A stretch of 64,000 bases of DNA from Scortum barcoo (taxonomy: Eukaryota; Chordata; Actinopteri; Centrarchiformes; Terapontidae). The notes under the pieces were generated by a model. That model did no database searches. It saw only the letters and a list, made by a program, of their open reading frames with translations, and was not told the DNA's origin. The position numbers were made by a program, and so were the translations under genes. The stretch is from assembly GCA_023238725.1 (NCBI GenBank), contig CM041540.1, forward strand, positions 2,135,001-2,199,000. Direction: 5' to 3'. Numbering within the stretch: position 1 is the first letter of the stretch; every line of letters starts with the position of its first letter. Below are positions 38,455-50,221 of this stretch, one piece after another.

Positions 38455-38912
38455 CTGTTCTCCTTAGAGACGAAGTTAGCTTCAGATTCTGCAGTTAAGG
38501 GGAAAGTTAAGGGGAAATTAACTGAACACGCTGCAGCTGACCGACTTTTGTCCATTGATTGTTCATTTTTTGTACTTCTTATTGACATAAAATCATTTTG
38601 GGCATTTTATGTCAAACATTAACTTTGTCTGAGACCCACTATTAGTTTTGTATAACCTTTATTGTGTTTGTGAAAATGCAACAAAAAAAGGCCCCTTTCA
38701 CTGTCTAGTTTCACATCTAGACCACTTTGGAACAGGTCTAGATCAGAAACCACTTTATGTAGACTTCTTAAACCTGCCTAAAATGATTTTACATCTGTAA
38801 GAGGAGCAGGAAATCAATCAATGGACAAACAGCATGTTCAGTTAATTTTTCCTTAACTTTCCCCTTAACTGTGGAATCAGAAACTAACTTCACTGCTGTT
38901 CTCTTCAGTAAG
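38455..38912. repeat. Foldback structure built from two inverted family C copies
   Basis: The left arm (about 38455-38570, minus sense) and right arm (about 38815-38912, plus sense) are inverted copies of each other and of 10696-10813. Both carry ATGGACAAA, GTTCAGTTAATTT, CCTTAACTTTCCCCTTAACT and the CTAACTTC...CTGTTCTC end. The spacer is about 245 bp and includes an unrelated CTAGACCACTTTGGAACAGG stretch. No gene is present. Confidence 0.7.
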
Positions 38913-40139
38913 TTGAGCACATACACTTGTCCCTTCAGGGGCTCCGTACTATGGTGTCATCTTGTCACAATACTAGAATTTCTAACTTAAATCCCTTAAT
39001 AAAGTCAAATAAAAAAATAAAAGATACCAATTTTGATACCACAGGGCAATATTGCCTGTTTTTACCTGCTGAAGAAGTTGTCTTGATGCAACCTGCACAC
39101 ATACTCTGCTTCAGCCATCTTCAGTTTCTTTACTACGTTTGAGTTTGCATCAGACTGATGCAAACTTTCCTTCTTGTTCAAATGCAGCCGGTCCAGTTGG
39201 CTCTGAGCCTCATTTTTCATGCAGCTCGACTCTCCTCAGCTTCTCTCTGCAACTATAAGAGAAATATCACACATCATAATATATATATATGGTATAATTA
39301 AAAATAACTACATGATCTAGTTAACTAATCTTGCTGTCAGTGTGGAAAATCAGTGTTGAAAGTGTTTTAAATATTCAGAATTGATATATGTGAAATAAAT
39401 CTTTATTTTTGGTGGTGATGAGGAGAAATTGTAGGTTTGTTTTTGGACATCACTTCAGTTTCATCGTCATTTTTATCGCCATGGTAACCGTTTACTCACA
39501 ATGCTAGCAGAGGAAAAAAAAACAGCACGAGGAGCGAATCTGTCACGTTAAAATATTTGTTAAAGGTCAAACTGTGATTTTTTTTTTCCAGGAAACTCAC
39601 TATTAAACTGCTTTAATAATGTAAATGCTGCAGGTTTTCATCGGCTCAGTCATCGTTGTGTTTCATCATCCGGTGACAGGCAGTGGCTGAATTTATTTAA
39701 ATGATCTTCGATGCCACAATAACAAATAAACTACCAGCCCTTAAATAGTCTGATTCTTGAGGCAGAAGCACATTTCAGATCTATCTTTCTATACAGGTTA
39801 TTGTAACAGCTAGAAACAGCTAAAAAAATTAGCATTAATAAGTATTGAACTATCTTTGAGTTAATTATATCAACTTGTTTGAAGTAAAGAGCACTAAAGT
39901 CCTGATTGTCACAAAGTTGGTGAAGCAGCGAGGAGTTTGTGAGGTTCAGACTTCACCGAGCTTTTTTCTCTCAGCTCGTCCTCCTCGCTGTGTTTCACCG
40001 AGGCTGATGAACGGATGATGGGTTATTGATAGAGGGGACGGAGCGATCGATAGGAGGAGGAGAGAGGCTGAAACTAGGCCACCCATCTGTTCAGACCCAT
40101 TTGTCTGCAGGAAGTTCGACTTTTAATTCGGACAGAAAC
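38913..40139. other. Non-coding, no gene seen
   Basis: Unique AT-rich sequence leading into the purine tract. No motif recognised. Confidence 0.6.
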
Positions 40140-41400
40140 TGAGGAGGAGGAACTACAGAGCAAAAAAAAAAGTTACCGGGTCACAAAGAGGAGGAAGGGG
40201 AGGAGAGAAATTAGGAAATGAGAGGAAAAGATAAGGAAATGAAAGAAAGAGGAGAATATGAGGAAGGTAGGAGATACAGTGGGACATAAGGAAGTAGAAA
40301 AGGAAACAAGGAGATAGATAAGGAAAGAAAGAAAGAGGAGGAAATGTGAAAAGTAGGAAGTCAGCAGGGAATGAGGAAAGAAGACAAAGAGGACACAAAC
40401 AAGGAAATGAGGATCTAAGAGAGGAGGAGGTAAGGAAAGAAATTAGGAAAGAATGAGATGCAAAAAAAAAAACTACTTAGAGATGGAAATTAGGAAACAA
40501 GGAGGGAAACAAGGAATATGAGGACAGGAGGAGATACAGCGGGACATAAGGAAGCAGGAAAGGAAATAAGGAAATAGAAAGGAGGAAGAAAGGAAGGAAA
40601 GAATTAGGGAGTAAGGAAAGAAGACAAAGAGGACACAAACAAGGAAATGAGGAAACCTGGAGGAATGAGGAAAGATTTGAGGGATTGAAGGAGGTACAAA
40701 TGGGATGAAGAAGTAAAAAAGGAAACCAAGAGGAGGGTAAGGAAATGAAGAGCACGATGCCAAAGGAAAGAAGACGTAGGGAGGAAAATTAGGACACAAA
40801 AAGGTATGTAAGGAAAGGAGGAGGTAAGAAAAATGAGGAAAGGAGGACAGGTGAGGAAAGGACGAATATGAGGAGACATAAAGGGAAATGAGGATAAAGG
40901 AAAGGAAACAAGGAGGTAGATAAGGAGAGAAGGAAAGGAGGAAAAGATGAGGTAAGGAACAAAATTAAGAAAGGAGGAGATGCAAAAGGAAACAATAAAG
41001 TAAGGAGAAATCAGGAAACAAGGAGGTAAGGATGTAAAGGAAGGAAAACAGGAGGAAGGAAGATCAGATGGAAATGAGGAAACAAGGAGGTAAGAAAAAT
41101 GAGGAGGGGAAAGCAGTGAGGAAACAAGGAGGTAGATGAAGGCAGGCCTGGAAAAATGAAGAAAAGAGGAAGGTAGGAAGGAAGGAAGGAACAAAGTACA
41201 TATGAAAGGAAACAAGGAAAGGTAGGCAAGAGAGATTATGAGGATTGTTGGAGATGCAAAAAGGAAACAAGGAGCTAAAAAATGCAAAAGGAAATGACAA
41301 CATAGGGAAGGAAATAAGGAAACAAGGATGTAAGGAGGGAAAAGAGAAAATGAGAGAGAAGGAGAGGAGGAAGTAGGGAAGGAAAAAAGGAGGTAGGTGA
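40140..41400 (+). repeat. Long polypurine (GA-rich) tract, about 1.26 kb
   Basis: The plus strand is AGGAAA/GAGGA-rich. Sub-repeats include GATACAGTGGGACATAAGGA (40272) recurring as GATACAGCGGGACATAAGGA (40532), and AGACAAAGAGGACACAAACA near 40381 and 40621. The 394-codon minus-strand frame at 40604-41788 and its overlapping frames are translations of this tract plus a CA repeat, not genes. Confidence 0.9.
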
Positions 41401-41502
41401 GGAGCCGACAAATAAAAAGCTGTCTGTGTTGATGGACAGACGTACAGCTCCCCCAGGTGGCTGCTGGGAACGCTGCACACACGTTCCTGAGACAGACTCC
41501 GC

Positions 41503-41505
<3 letters not shown>

Positions 41506-41569
<64 letters not shown>
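41506..41569 (+). repeat. (CA)n microsatellite, 64 bp uninterrupted
   Basis: Pure CA dinucleotides. A (TG)14 run follows at 41739-41766. Confidence 0.97.
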
Positions 41570-41570
<1 letters not shown>

Positions 41571-41735
41571 TTCATCATAAACTTTATATAAAAGCTCCAC
41601 ATCATTACACTGATGGAGTTAATACACAATATCCTGTTTCTCTCTCGCTCTCCTGATGAGAATAAATGAGTTGCTCGCCTCAAAGCGAAGGTAATGGAAT
41701 ATTGAATAAATGATGTTTCCTCTCCGCAGCCTCTA

Positions 41736-41766
<31 letters not shown>

Positions 41767-41904
41767 AAGTCCTCGGTATTTTCTGCAAAATGAACTTAAA
41801 GTACTTAAAGCTCTCCTGTCAGTGTGTTCCTGTTCTCTCTGATGTTTCTGGATTAATCTTCCTGCTGCATTAATGTGGACGCTGCATTTTACTGCTGTTC
41901 TGAT

Positions 41905-42240
41905 GGAGTGAAAATAAAGCAGTAAAAATACTATATTTATCTCTGAGATGGAGTAAAAATACTATATTTACCTCTGATGGAGTAAAAATACTATATTTAT
42001 CCTCTGAGATGGAGTAAAAATACTATATTTACCTCTGATGGAGTAAAATTACTATGATTTACTCTGATGGAGTAAAAATACTATATTTACCTCTGATGGT
42101 GTAAAAATACTATTTACCTCTGATGGAGTTAAAATACTATATTTACCTCTGATGGAGTTAAAAATACTATATTTACCTCTGATGGTGTAAAAATACCATA
42201 TTTACCTCTGATGGAGTTAAAATACTATATTTACCTCTGT
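41905..42240 (+). repeat. Minisatellite, about 29-32 bp unit, about 11 copies
   Basis: The unit is GATGGAGTAAAAATACTATA plus TTTACCTCT. Copies differ by single substitutions (GGTG for GGAG, an extra T or GA, TTTATC for TTTACC). It is followed at 42295-42385 by family F motifs (AGTAAAAGTACTTTGAATTT, CACCACTGG), so it probably arose by tandem expansion within such an element. Confidence 0.9.
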
Positions 42241-42769
42241 ATTTACCTATATTGAAATATTGAAATATTGAAGCAGATGTATACATTTGCTTAAAAAGGC
42301 AACATTAGAGTAAAGTAAAAGTACTTTGAATTTGTACTTACAGTACTTTTGAGTAAATGTACTCAGTTACACCACTGGCAGCATAAAGTTTATGGATCCA
42401 AACAGTCAGTTTGTCTTTGATCAGTAGAGCTGCTGTCACCTTGGAGAAGCGTTAAAACGTTAAAACGTATTGATCGTTTGTCTTTTTTTCTGACAGCGAT
42501 GGATCAGCTGTCAGTGTTCGCCTTTATCGTGAAGCTCTTTGTACAAAAGGGAATGATGCATCAATAAGACTAACAGACACACACAGAGCGTCTTTGGTTT
42601 TTATCTCTTTTTATTTTTTGAGGCCTTTTATGAGCACATTCAAAGTGAAGATACTGACAGGAAGCATCTGAAGAGGAGTGAACGACGTAATAAAGGTCCT
42701 CGATCAGAACTGAACCCTGTTTCAGTCGTATGAAATGAACTTTAACCACCAGGCTACAAGCAGTGGGAA

Positions 42770-42910
42770 AAATATAGATTATAGAGGAAATAGTGCCCTT
42801 GTTGGGGACTATTTTCTGCGGTGGATAAATCCACAAAATACAGTGTGTGTTTTCAGGGTGATGAAGGACCAACAGTGAGGCTCATTGATGAGTTTTAATC
42901 TTTTTTATGC
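42770..42910 (-). repeat. Interspersed repeat family A, copy 2
   Basis: Reverse-complement counterpart of 7565-7760, with the same CTCATCAATGAG and AAAATAGTCCCCAACAA blocks. Confidence 0.65.
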
Positions 42911-43589
42911 TTTAAAGGAAGATGAGATATCAGACTGTGATACACATATACAGTAAGTGTTGAGAGGATACGTTTACTGTTAATTTCAGTTATTTTCATC
43001 TTGTTATCGTTCATTTAGAATAACACCAGGCTTGTCCTTTAATTGATAGATTTGTCTGATTGATTCTTGTCATCGCAATTTGATTCAAAACAGCATTTCA
43101 GCATGAGACTGATTTAAAAACTTACTGTTAAAATATTTCACATATTCAATATTTCATATCCTAAAGAATCATGTTTTAAAGGATCGTATCAGTCCTCACT
43201 GCTTGAGTGAAAATGAGAGCACGTTTTTTTTTTTTCCACCTGTGAGTTCTGACACCTGGATGATCTTTTGTGAAGGAGGAAGCTTCACTCTGACAGAGAA
43301 ACTTCTCTCCCGCAGGTCGCTTCAGGAGTCAAACTGTCAGTTAAACTTCCACTGATATCTGATCAATAATGTAAGCTTATGAATTAATACTGACATTTTT
43401 GAATGGAAACCTTCAGTATGTGGCCACATTTAGTAGCTGCAGGTGTTATTTTAATGTCTCAGATTCATATTTAATGAGCTTTTAAAGGTATAAGAAGAAG
43501 GATTTGTCAGTTTCTGTTTAAACACTAAACACCCTGAGCTGTTATTGCCCAAAAATCGACACCAAGACACCGTCATTGCAGATAAATAT

Positions 43590-43915
43590 GTTTCCTCTTC
43601 CTATGTGTTCCTTGTGATTCTGTGTTTTGTGTTTTATGTCTCTCGTCTTTGTCTGTTTGATTACACACATTTCCTGTTTGATTTTGTAGACTCACATCTC
43701 ACACGCTTTACTTCCTGTTGGATTTCCTGCTCCGCCCCGATTAGTCTCACCTGTCCCCTTGTTAGTCTCCTCACCTGTCTCCACTTCCCCATCAAAGTCC
43801 CTCTGTGTGCTCCTGTTTTTTTTCCCTTTTCATCCTTTTTGCCTCCGTTTTTTCTTGGGTTCATTCGTTCCTATATTTGTTTTTGTTTTCTTAAGGAAAA
43901 TATCTTGAAGTAAAT
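43590..43915 (+). repeat. Interspersed repeat family D (LTR-like), copy 3
   Basis: TTTTGTAGACTCACATCTCA, the CCGATTAGTCTCACCTGTCC block and TTGTTAGTCTCCTCACCTGT match copies 1 and 2. The long frame across it (43545-43913) is repeat-derived. Confidence 0.7.
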
Positions 43916-44724
43916 ATAAGTAGATGATCTGTTTTTTTCTTTGTTTGTTTGTTTCTTTTTTGCTGACCGAACACACAGCAACATAAAAAACAGTAAAACA
44001 AACACATAAACAACAATAAAGAGTTCATGTCAGTGACGGTTTCAGGTCTCATCAGTCACTTTGTGGAGTTGTGGATGTGGATGGCACCTGGGATGAAGAA
44101 CTTCTTTACTTCTCTTCTTCTTCCTCATCCTTTCTGTAAAAAAAAACAGTTGGGTCAGCTGCTTTTGGGGTTTTCTCAACAATTTTTTCTGCCATCAGCA
44201 CAATCCTGGAGAGTTTATTCTTAGATTTAAAGTTTAAAAAACTGTGAGCTGTGAGCATCTCTTGAAAATATACACTGCAGATAGCAAATATCCAAGGACC
44301 GGGGTTAAAACAACTTGATCGTCCTTAATCAATATTAATTTATGATTTAAAATAATGTTTTGTTCTGTTGGCTCATAATTTAAGATTTCAGTGAGTTTTT
44401 ATCTGCCAGGTTTTATTTTGGCTGCATAAACAAGTGAAATAAAGTCAATAAAGAGACAGAAAGCAGCCTTTGGATCAGAAGCTGGAGCCTGAAATGACAT
44501 TTTATTTTATAGATATATAGATATAAATGATGATGTCACAAAGAGAATGAAATCTGAAATGGGAAAAAATGAAAGGCAGGATTTTTTACACTTACTTTTT
44601 TTTTACCTGAAGTTTTAAAGGACCTCAGATTGCTGAAAATACACGTTTCTGTGTGTGTGTGTGTGTGTGTGTTTTAAATCTGACATATTAATTGAAGCTG
44701 CAGTGGAAATATGAAAGAAAAGCG

Positions 44725-44955
44725 ACCAATCACATCCATGAAGTGACACACACACACGCGCCGGCAGTGTTCATTACGTTGATCGATCTGCTCTGTGATT
44801 GGTGGCGACGTCCTAATGCGAGAAGAGACTGAGTCAGCCGGAGGATCCGATTGGCTGAGAGAGAGTGGAAATAAAACTTTGATGGATGGATAAGACCTCC
44901 CTGAGTTAGACTGACAATAACGCCGCTAACGACCTCTTTCTGGCCCAATCAGGTG
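44725..44955. promoter_or_regulatory. Second CCAAT/ATTGG cluster
   Basis: Boxes at about 44727, 44799, 44850 and 44946 lie in a locally GC-richer stretch (GCGCCGGCAG, GAGTCAGCCGGAGGATCCGA). Candidate distal regulatory element; no gene recognised beside it. Confidence 0.3.
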
Positions 44956-45359
44956 ACCCATTTAAAAAGAGGGGGCGGGGCTAATTAATCACTGGACAAA
45001 CTTCCACTCGTTAGTGGAAAATAAAACGTGCTGCTTGGCAGAAAACCTCTTGCAAAGTTGCGAGTTTTGCACAAAGACGATGATAAAGCGATGAATTGTT
45101 GCAGAAGCCAATTAAATTCAGTCACACACACTGCATGTATTTACAGGAAAAAAAGGTGACAGAGTGAATTTACATTAACAGCCTTGTAACTAAATTAAAT
45201 GCAGCCATGTGAGATTTCCTCACATATGTTATGGTGTTGGATGAAAGCTTCATTTCACTATTTTTTTTTTTTTGTTGTTTAATTTTCCACAGTAGCTCAT
45301 CATGTCTGCAAAAACAGCCTCCGCTCTTCTGGTTTCTCAGCAGATGTTGAGCCTGCTGC

Positions 45360-45930
45360 AGGGATTTGCTCCAGTTCACCCCCGAAGAGCATCAGTGAGG
45401 TCCAACGCTGATGAGGGGTGATGAGGTCTGGCTCACATCTAGATCATCCCCGAGGCGCTGGAGGAGGCTGAAGTCTGTGCAGGCCGCTCGAGTTCTTCCA
45501 CATCAGTGCAATAATAATTTATATATATGGAGGATGGATATGGTGTACTTATGTTTATATTGTATTTATATCATTTTTACCTTCTATATTTTATATTTTA
45601 TCTGTATCTTTATACTTCTCTTCATGTTTAAAAGTCTATTGAGCTGCTTTAACGAGAGAATTTCATTCATACATTCAAAATCTTTATTCTTGATATTCTT
45701 TATTAATTCTGAATGGTTATTTTACATACTCCATCATCTTTGTTTCAGACAATGTGCAGCTCTTTTCATTTTAAAGCTTCTTGCAAAGTTCTGCTTTACA
45801 TTTACTTCTTTCTTTTTCATCTTTCTTGCCTCTCTGTTTTGTATTCCTTTTAAGACATTTCAATAATTTCCCTCGGGATGAATAAAGTAATATCTTCTAT
45901 TATTTTAAAACCCACTTGTCATTAAATCTT
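45360..45930 (+). repeat. Degraded repeat followed by a retroposon 3' tail
   Basis: 45380-45510 (AGTGAGGTCCAACGCTGATG, GGTCTGGCTCACA, TCTGTGCAGGCCGCTCGAGT) resembles a fish repeat I recall with ...GTCCAACACTGATG...CTCTGTGCAGGCC.... From about 45520 an AT-rich stretch ends TTTCCCTCGGGATGAATAAA, a LINE-type 3' end. The 151-codon frame at 45411-45866 spans both and is not a gene. Confidence 0.55.
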
Positions 45931-46254
45931 ATTCTGATTCTGAAACAGGAAAGAGCTGGAAGTTTGTCGAAAATATCACATTACATTTATCTTTTTAATC
46001 AACAGCTGCAGAACTTCACTGAGAATCTAAACTACTGCGAAGAAACACACATCGTCAGCATATGTGTGAGAAAAATTGATGCTGAATAAAATCACTCCTT
46101 AAAGCAGCTGTGATAAATATTTTTAATTTATAAAATGTGTCAAATGATGGTGTGAAAGGAGTTGTTATATATAAACTGGTTTTATGGCGCTCATTGTTCA
46201 TCTGTCCAGAGACAACTTTACTGTTCTGGTTCACTGCGATCTTATAGCGTCATT

Positions 46255-46345
46255 TGTTAGTTAGAGAGCATTTAGCAGCTAAAGAGACAGATATTTCCCT
46301 CAGGAGGAGGTGGAGACCAAAAACAGAGCTAAAAGAGAGAAAAAC
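46255..46345 (+). repeat. Interspersed repeat family E, copy 2
   Basis: TTTAGCAGCTAAAGAGACAG, ATATTTCCCTCAGGAGGAGG and AGACCAAAAACAGAGC are in the same order as 13860-13935, here better conserved. Confidence 0.75.
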
Positions 46346-46889
46346 TGGACTCAAGTTCAACATATCAACGTAAAAGATGATGATTTTTTTTCCTTCCTGT
46401 GTCACGATTTTCTACCTTCTTCCTCCCTTTTTTATGATTTCTCTGCTCAGTGAACTGATTTATTTTGTTCTCTCCTCGACAGACGAGTTTCTCTGCTGCT
46501 TCAACATTTACCTGCTCTGATTCACATCCTCGCTGTGTGTGTGTGTGTGTATGTGTGTGTAGGTGTGTGTGTGTGTTGATAACAGCGCTCCTCTGATAAT
46601 CAGCCACAATTACGTCCCACTAGAAAGGGAGAGAAGAAGTGGGAGGAAGCTATCAGAAGGAAACCATTGATATGGTAATACGTGTCACACACTCACACAC
46701 ACATTATACACACATACACACACTTATGCAGAGGCCTACTGCGGTGTGACAGCAGGAGAATAGCCGCTTGCACAAACCTTTTATTATAACACAAGACCGA
46801 AACCACTCATTAGAGACAGAGAGGGGAAAGAGTTTTGATCACTTCTGATTCCATTTTCTATCTGTTGATCTTTTTTTCTGTGTTTTCTC

Positions 46890-47860
46890 TGCATTTAATT
46901 TGATATTTCTTTAGGCTCTGCGCAACCTCGTCTTATATTTCCGTCTAGTTTTGCATCAAACTCACAGGTTTCAAGTCTTTAGTTTGATATTTCTGTCACT
47001 TTAAAGCCCTTTGTTTGATGTTTTACTTGTTATAGAGTCTTTAGTTTGATATTTTTGTCTGTTTAAAGGCCTTTTTTAGATATTTAACCTGTTTTAGAGT
47101 CTTAGGTTTGATATTTATGTCACTTTAAAGCCCTTTCTTTCTTAGATATTAGATATTTTTCCTGTTATAGATACTTTAGTTTGTTATGGAGCCTTTAATT
47201 TGATATTTATGTCAGTTTTTAGCACTTTGTTAGATATTTTGCCTGTTTTAGAGTCTTTATTTTGGCATTTCTTTCTTTTTAACTCCCGTATTAGATATTC
47301 AGTCTATTTTGGAGTGTTAAGTTTGATATTTCTGTCACCTTAAAGCCTTTTGTTAGATATTTTACCTGTTTTAAAGTCTTTATTTTGATATTGCTGACCC
47401 TTTAAAGCCCTTTGTTAGATATTCAACCTGTTATTGAGTCTTGAGTTTGATATTTCTGTCAGTTTTAGAGTCTTTACTTTGTTATTTTGTCTGTTTTAGC
47501 TTCTTTCATTTGACATTTATTTTGACAGTTATGCTGATGCTGACATTGTGTGTTTTAGGGTTATTTTAGCTCTTAAGTTTGATATATCTGCCTTTTTTGA
47601 GCCTTTTAGTTTGATATTTGTGTGTGTTTTTTATTTTTGTGGGTTTGTCTGCTTGAATATTCAATTTACTTTGTCTTTGTTTTTTAGTTTGTTATTGTGT
47701 CTGTTTCACTTTATTTCTTTTGACATTTACTGTCAGTTTTAGTCTTAAGTTTGACATTTCTCTTGTTTTTATGCTTTCTGGATTGATTTTTCTGTCTGTT
47801 TTAAGTCTTCTCTTTGATATTTCTGTCAGTTCAAGTTTTTTTCTTTGATATTTTTGTTGT
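46890..47860 (+). repeat. Degenerate tandem array, about 62-bp unit
   Basis: Repeated blocks are TAGTTTGATATTTCTGTCA, TTTAAAGCCCTTTGTTAGAT and ATTTTACCTGTTTTAGAGTC. The step between successive AGAGTCTT...TTTGATATTT blocks near 47034 and 47096 is 62 bases. At least eight recognisable units are present, the later ones (after 47500) eroding to TTTGATATTT alone. Confidence 0.85.
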
Positions 47861-48899
47861 TTTTTGTGTTTGATTTTTTTTTCACTTTCAGAGAGGTCTC
47901 TCTTCTTCTGTTTTGTTTTATTAAAGCAGTGTTCAGCTTCTTGCCCCTTTTGTGACTCTTTTGCTCAAGGGCACAGAGGCAGCCAGCTTCCAACCCACCG
48001 CCGCCGTGGTAACAGAGACGGGACTGTTACCATGGTTACCCCAGAGAGAGAGAGCGAGAGAGAGAGTCTGTCATTCAATCCTCTCTCTCTTGTTCATGTC
48101 AGTTCAGGTTTCTGAGCCTGACAGGATTATAACCTGACATGAAACCCTGAACACACACATTCACACACACACTCACGCACACACACACACAGCTTGTGAC
48201 ATTGAGAGAAAATAGATTTGAAGGCTGCAGAGTCACAGTACAAATCAGACACTATTTACCCTGGAGCGCACACACACAAGTACACACCCCAACACACTCT
48301 AAAACACACACACACACACACACACACACAGATAATAAAGCAAACACACACCGGGAGCTCTCTGTAGTTTGGATTACCACCACAGGCTGAATGTGTGTGT
48401 GTGTGTGAATCTGGGGATTCGACAGCGAAGTAAAATGTTCACGAGGCTTTCACACATTTAATAAAGCCCTTTTTAAACCTGGTTAAAGGTTTACACACCA
48501 AATAATCAGGTTTCTCCAGCTGAAACCGAGCTGTATTAGCTGGGTCTCCAGTAACAACATTATGGACCCCTCTCATCCCTCATTTTAAGGCTTTTTCTTC
48601 TGAGTTTCAAAATTGTCGAAGTATTCTGGCAACACTTTAGTCTGTGGGTTAAATACAATGAACAATGAGCTGATAATTTAACACTTGAAATCAGTAACAA
48701 GTCAGGCTGTAAACATTAGTTTATTACAGTTTTATTAACCTTTAATACAAAAACAAACATTGATTATAGACGATATTTTCACATTTCAAATAAAGTGCAT
48801 GACAAAACCGTTTGTGGTTTGTATGTTTGTTTTTGTGGCTCAGTAGTTATTTTAAAATAATAATTAAAATAATTAGCAGTGTTAGCAGCATCGTGAAAT

Positions 48900-49270
48900 T
48901 TTGCTGGATTATCAGCCATCACTTTGGTCTATTAAACAGATTACCATGAAATTTTCTAGACAATCGCCAGAGTATGAATCAGTGACTCTAATGAATCTCT
49001 GACTTTTCATACAGTGACATCAGCAGGTCAAACTTTTCACTTAATTATTACAAACTGTAATAACTTTGATGATCATTTTATTTAGCACCATCATCAGGTC
49101 AGAATGTTCATTTAATCTACTTTGGTTTATGACCAAATATCTGCAAAGGTAATTATCAAACATGAGCATTTTAATACATCAAACTAGGATAGTAAAGATG
49201 TTAAACATTATTCTTGCTTATTGCATTAGCATGTTAGCATTGTGACTGTGAAAATGCTGACAGATAATGA
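48900..49270 (+). repeat. Interspersed repeat family G, copy 3
   Basis: TACCATGAAATTTTCTAGAC, ATCAGCAGGTCAAACTTTTC and the 3' block GCATGTTAGCATTGTGACTG. It lies just downstream of the NLR gene and covers the candidate poly(A) signal. Confidence 0.65.
49077..49082 (-). terminator. Candidate polyadenylation signal for the NLR gene
   Basis: On the minus strand an AATAAA hexamer lies about 555 bases downstream of the stop codon. It sits inside a degraded interspersed repeat (48900-49270), so it may be fortuitous. No closer canonical hexamer was seen in the 49083-49637 3' flank. Confidence 0.25.
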
Positions 49271-49637
49271 AAAAAAACATCCTTTAAATATGCTAAACAT
49301 GATAAAAGCTAAAACAAAAAATACAACTAAAGGTACACAGGACTTCAATCATCCTTAGGTGATGGAGATGATGGAGATCAGTGGAAATGACACTGGAAAC
49401 AATAGTTCAACAAAAAAAGGCAACTCAATGTCCACTCCCTAGCTTCATGTGGAGCTTTTGAGCATACCACTCCATCTTTATCACTGAATGTAGTTGTATT
49501 TGATGGATTTGTTTCGACATGCTAGATCCAGTTTTTATAAATAGTTTTTCAATGTGTCACATTTACATGACAGTTCAGAAATGAGGTTATTAATTTCTCC
49601 AAGTGCAAGAAAATTCATTCTCAGGAACTGTCTTGGG

Positions 49638-50221
49638 TCAACACTTGGTGCACGAGGCACTTTCTCCCACCTCACATATGGACACTGAGGAACCAAAGCA
49701 ATCAAATCCGTTCCAAAACCCAAAACCAAATGCAGGGTAAAGAGGTTCGGTGAATGTGGACTTGAAGGTGTGGAGGGGAATGAGTTTGTCAGCGGCGACT
49801 TTGTAGAAGGACAGAATGCCAGCAGGAAAGTCCAAAAACACCGCCACTCTGTTTTGCGCCGGAAGCGACGGGAGACGAATGAGTGTATTTCTGTCTTCAT
49901 GCCGGACACAGTAACTACCATCATCATCACAGAGCAGCATCCAGGAGTGGTCATTCGCTCCAAGACAGCGATCAGCTCCCGCTCCTTTACGCCTGATTCC
50001 TCTGTACGTCACTGCGATATAAACCCTGCCTTCACACTCGACCTCCCAGTAACAGCGACCGGTCAGGCCAGTGCTACACAGCACCTGAAGCCAGGAGTCA
50101 AATCTCTCTGAGGTGTGATGATACGGCTGCAGCTCTTTCACAGTTGTCACTTTCCTGAAGTCATTCGACAGTTTCATGTTTCTTTGTGCTGTGTTTTTAT
50201 CCAGTGTGAGCTCACAGACAT
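49638..50221 (-). CDS. Exon 6 of the NLR gene: PRY-SPRY (B30.2) domain and stop codon
   Basis: The last coding exon is 584 nt. Its acceptor is CTTTACCATCAG at 50222-50233. It encodes PRY (CELTLDKNTAQRNMKLSNDF, KVTTVKELQPY) followed by SPRY: ERFDSWLQVLCSTGLTGRCY then WEVEC, YIAVTYRGI, the acidic-flanked DHSWMLLCDD, VAVFLDFPAGILSFYKV, and TEPLYPAFGFGFW. These are the standard B30.2 landmarks (LDP-like motif, WEVE, LDxxAGxLSFY), present in order and uninterrupted. B30.2 domains in fish NLRs and finTRIMs are ligand-recognition modules under diversifying selection. The C-terminus runs about a dozen residues past the usual SLC-type end and finishes CTKC before the stop at 49638-49640. No frameshift is seen in this exon. 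Confidence 0.92.

Noticed and set aside
40604..41788. 394-codon minus-strand open frame, the longest after the NACHT exon frame
   Set aside because: It is the translation of the GA/CT tract plus a CA microsatellite (Ser/Phe/Pro/Leu monotony, Val-Cys runs); no domain, and overlapping frames exist in other phases.
41905..42240. CRISPR-like array of about 30-bp units
   Set aside because: Units are contiguous tandem repeats with no unique spacers, in vertebrate DNA.
49535..50111. Open frames overlapping the B30.2 exon in other phases and strand
   Set aside because: Shadows of exon 6; only the 49638-50177 minus frame carries PRY-SPRY motifs.
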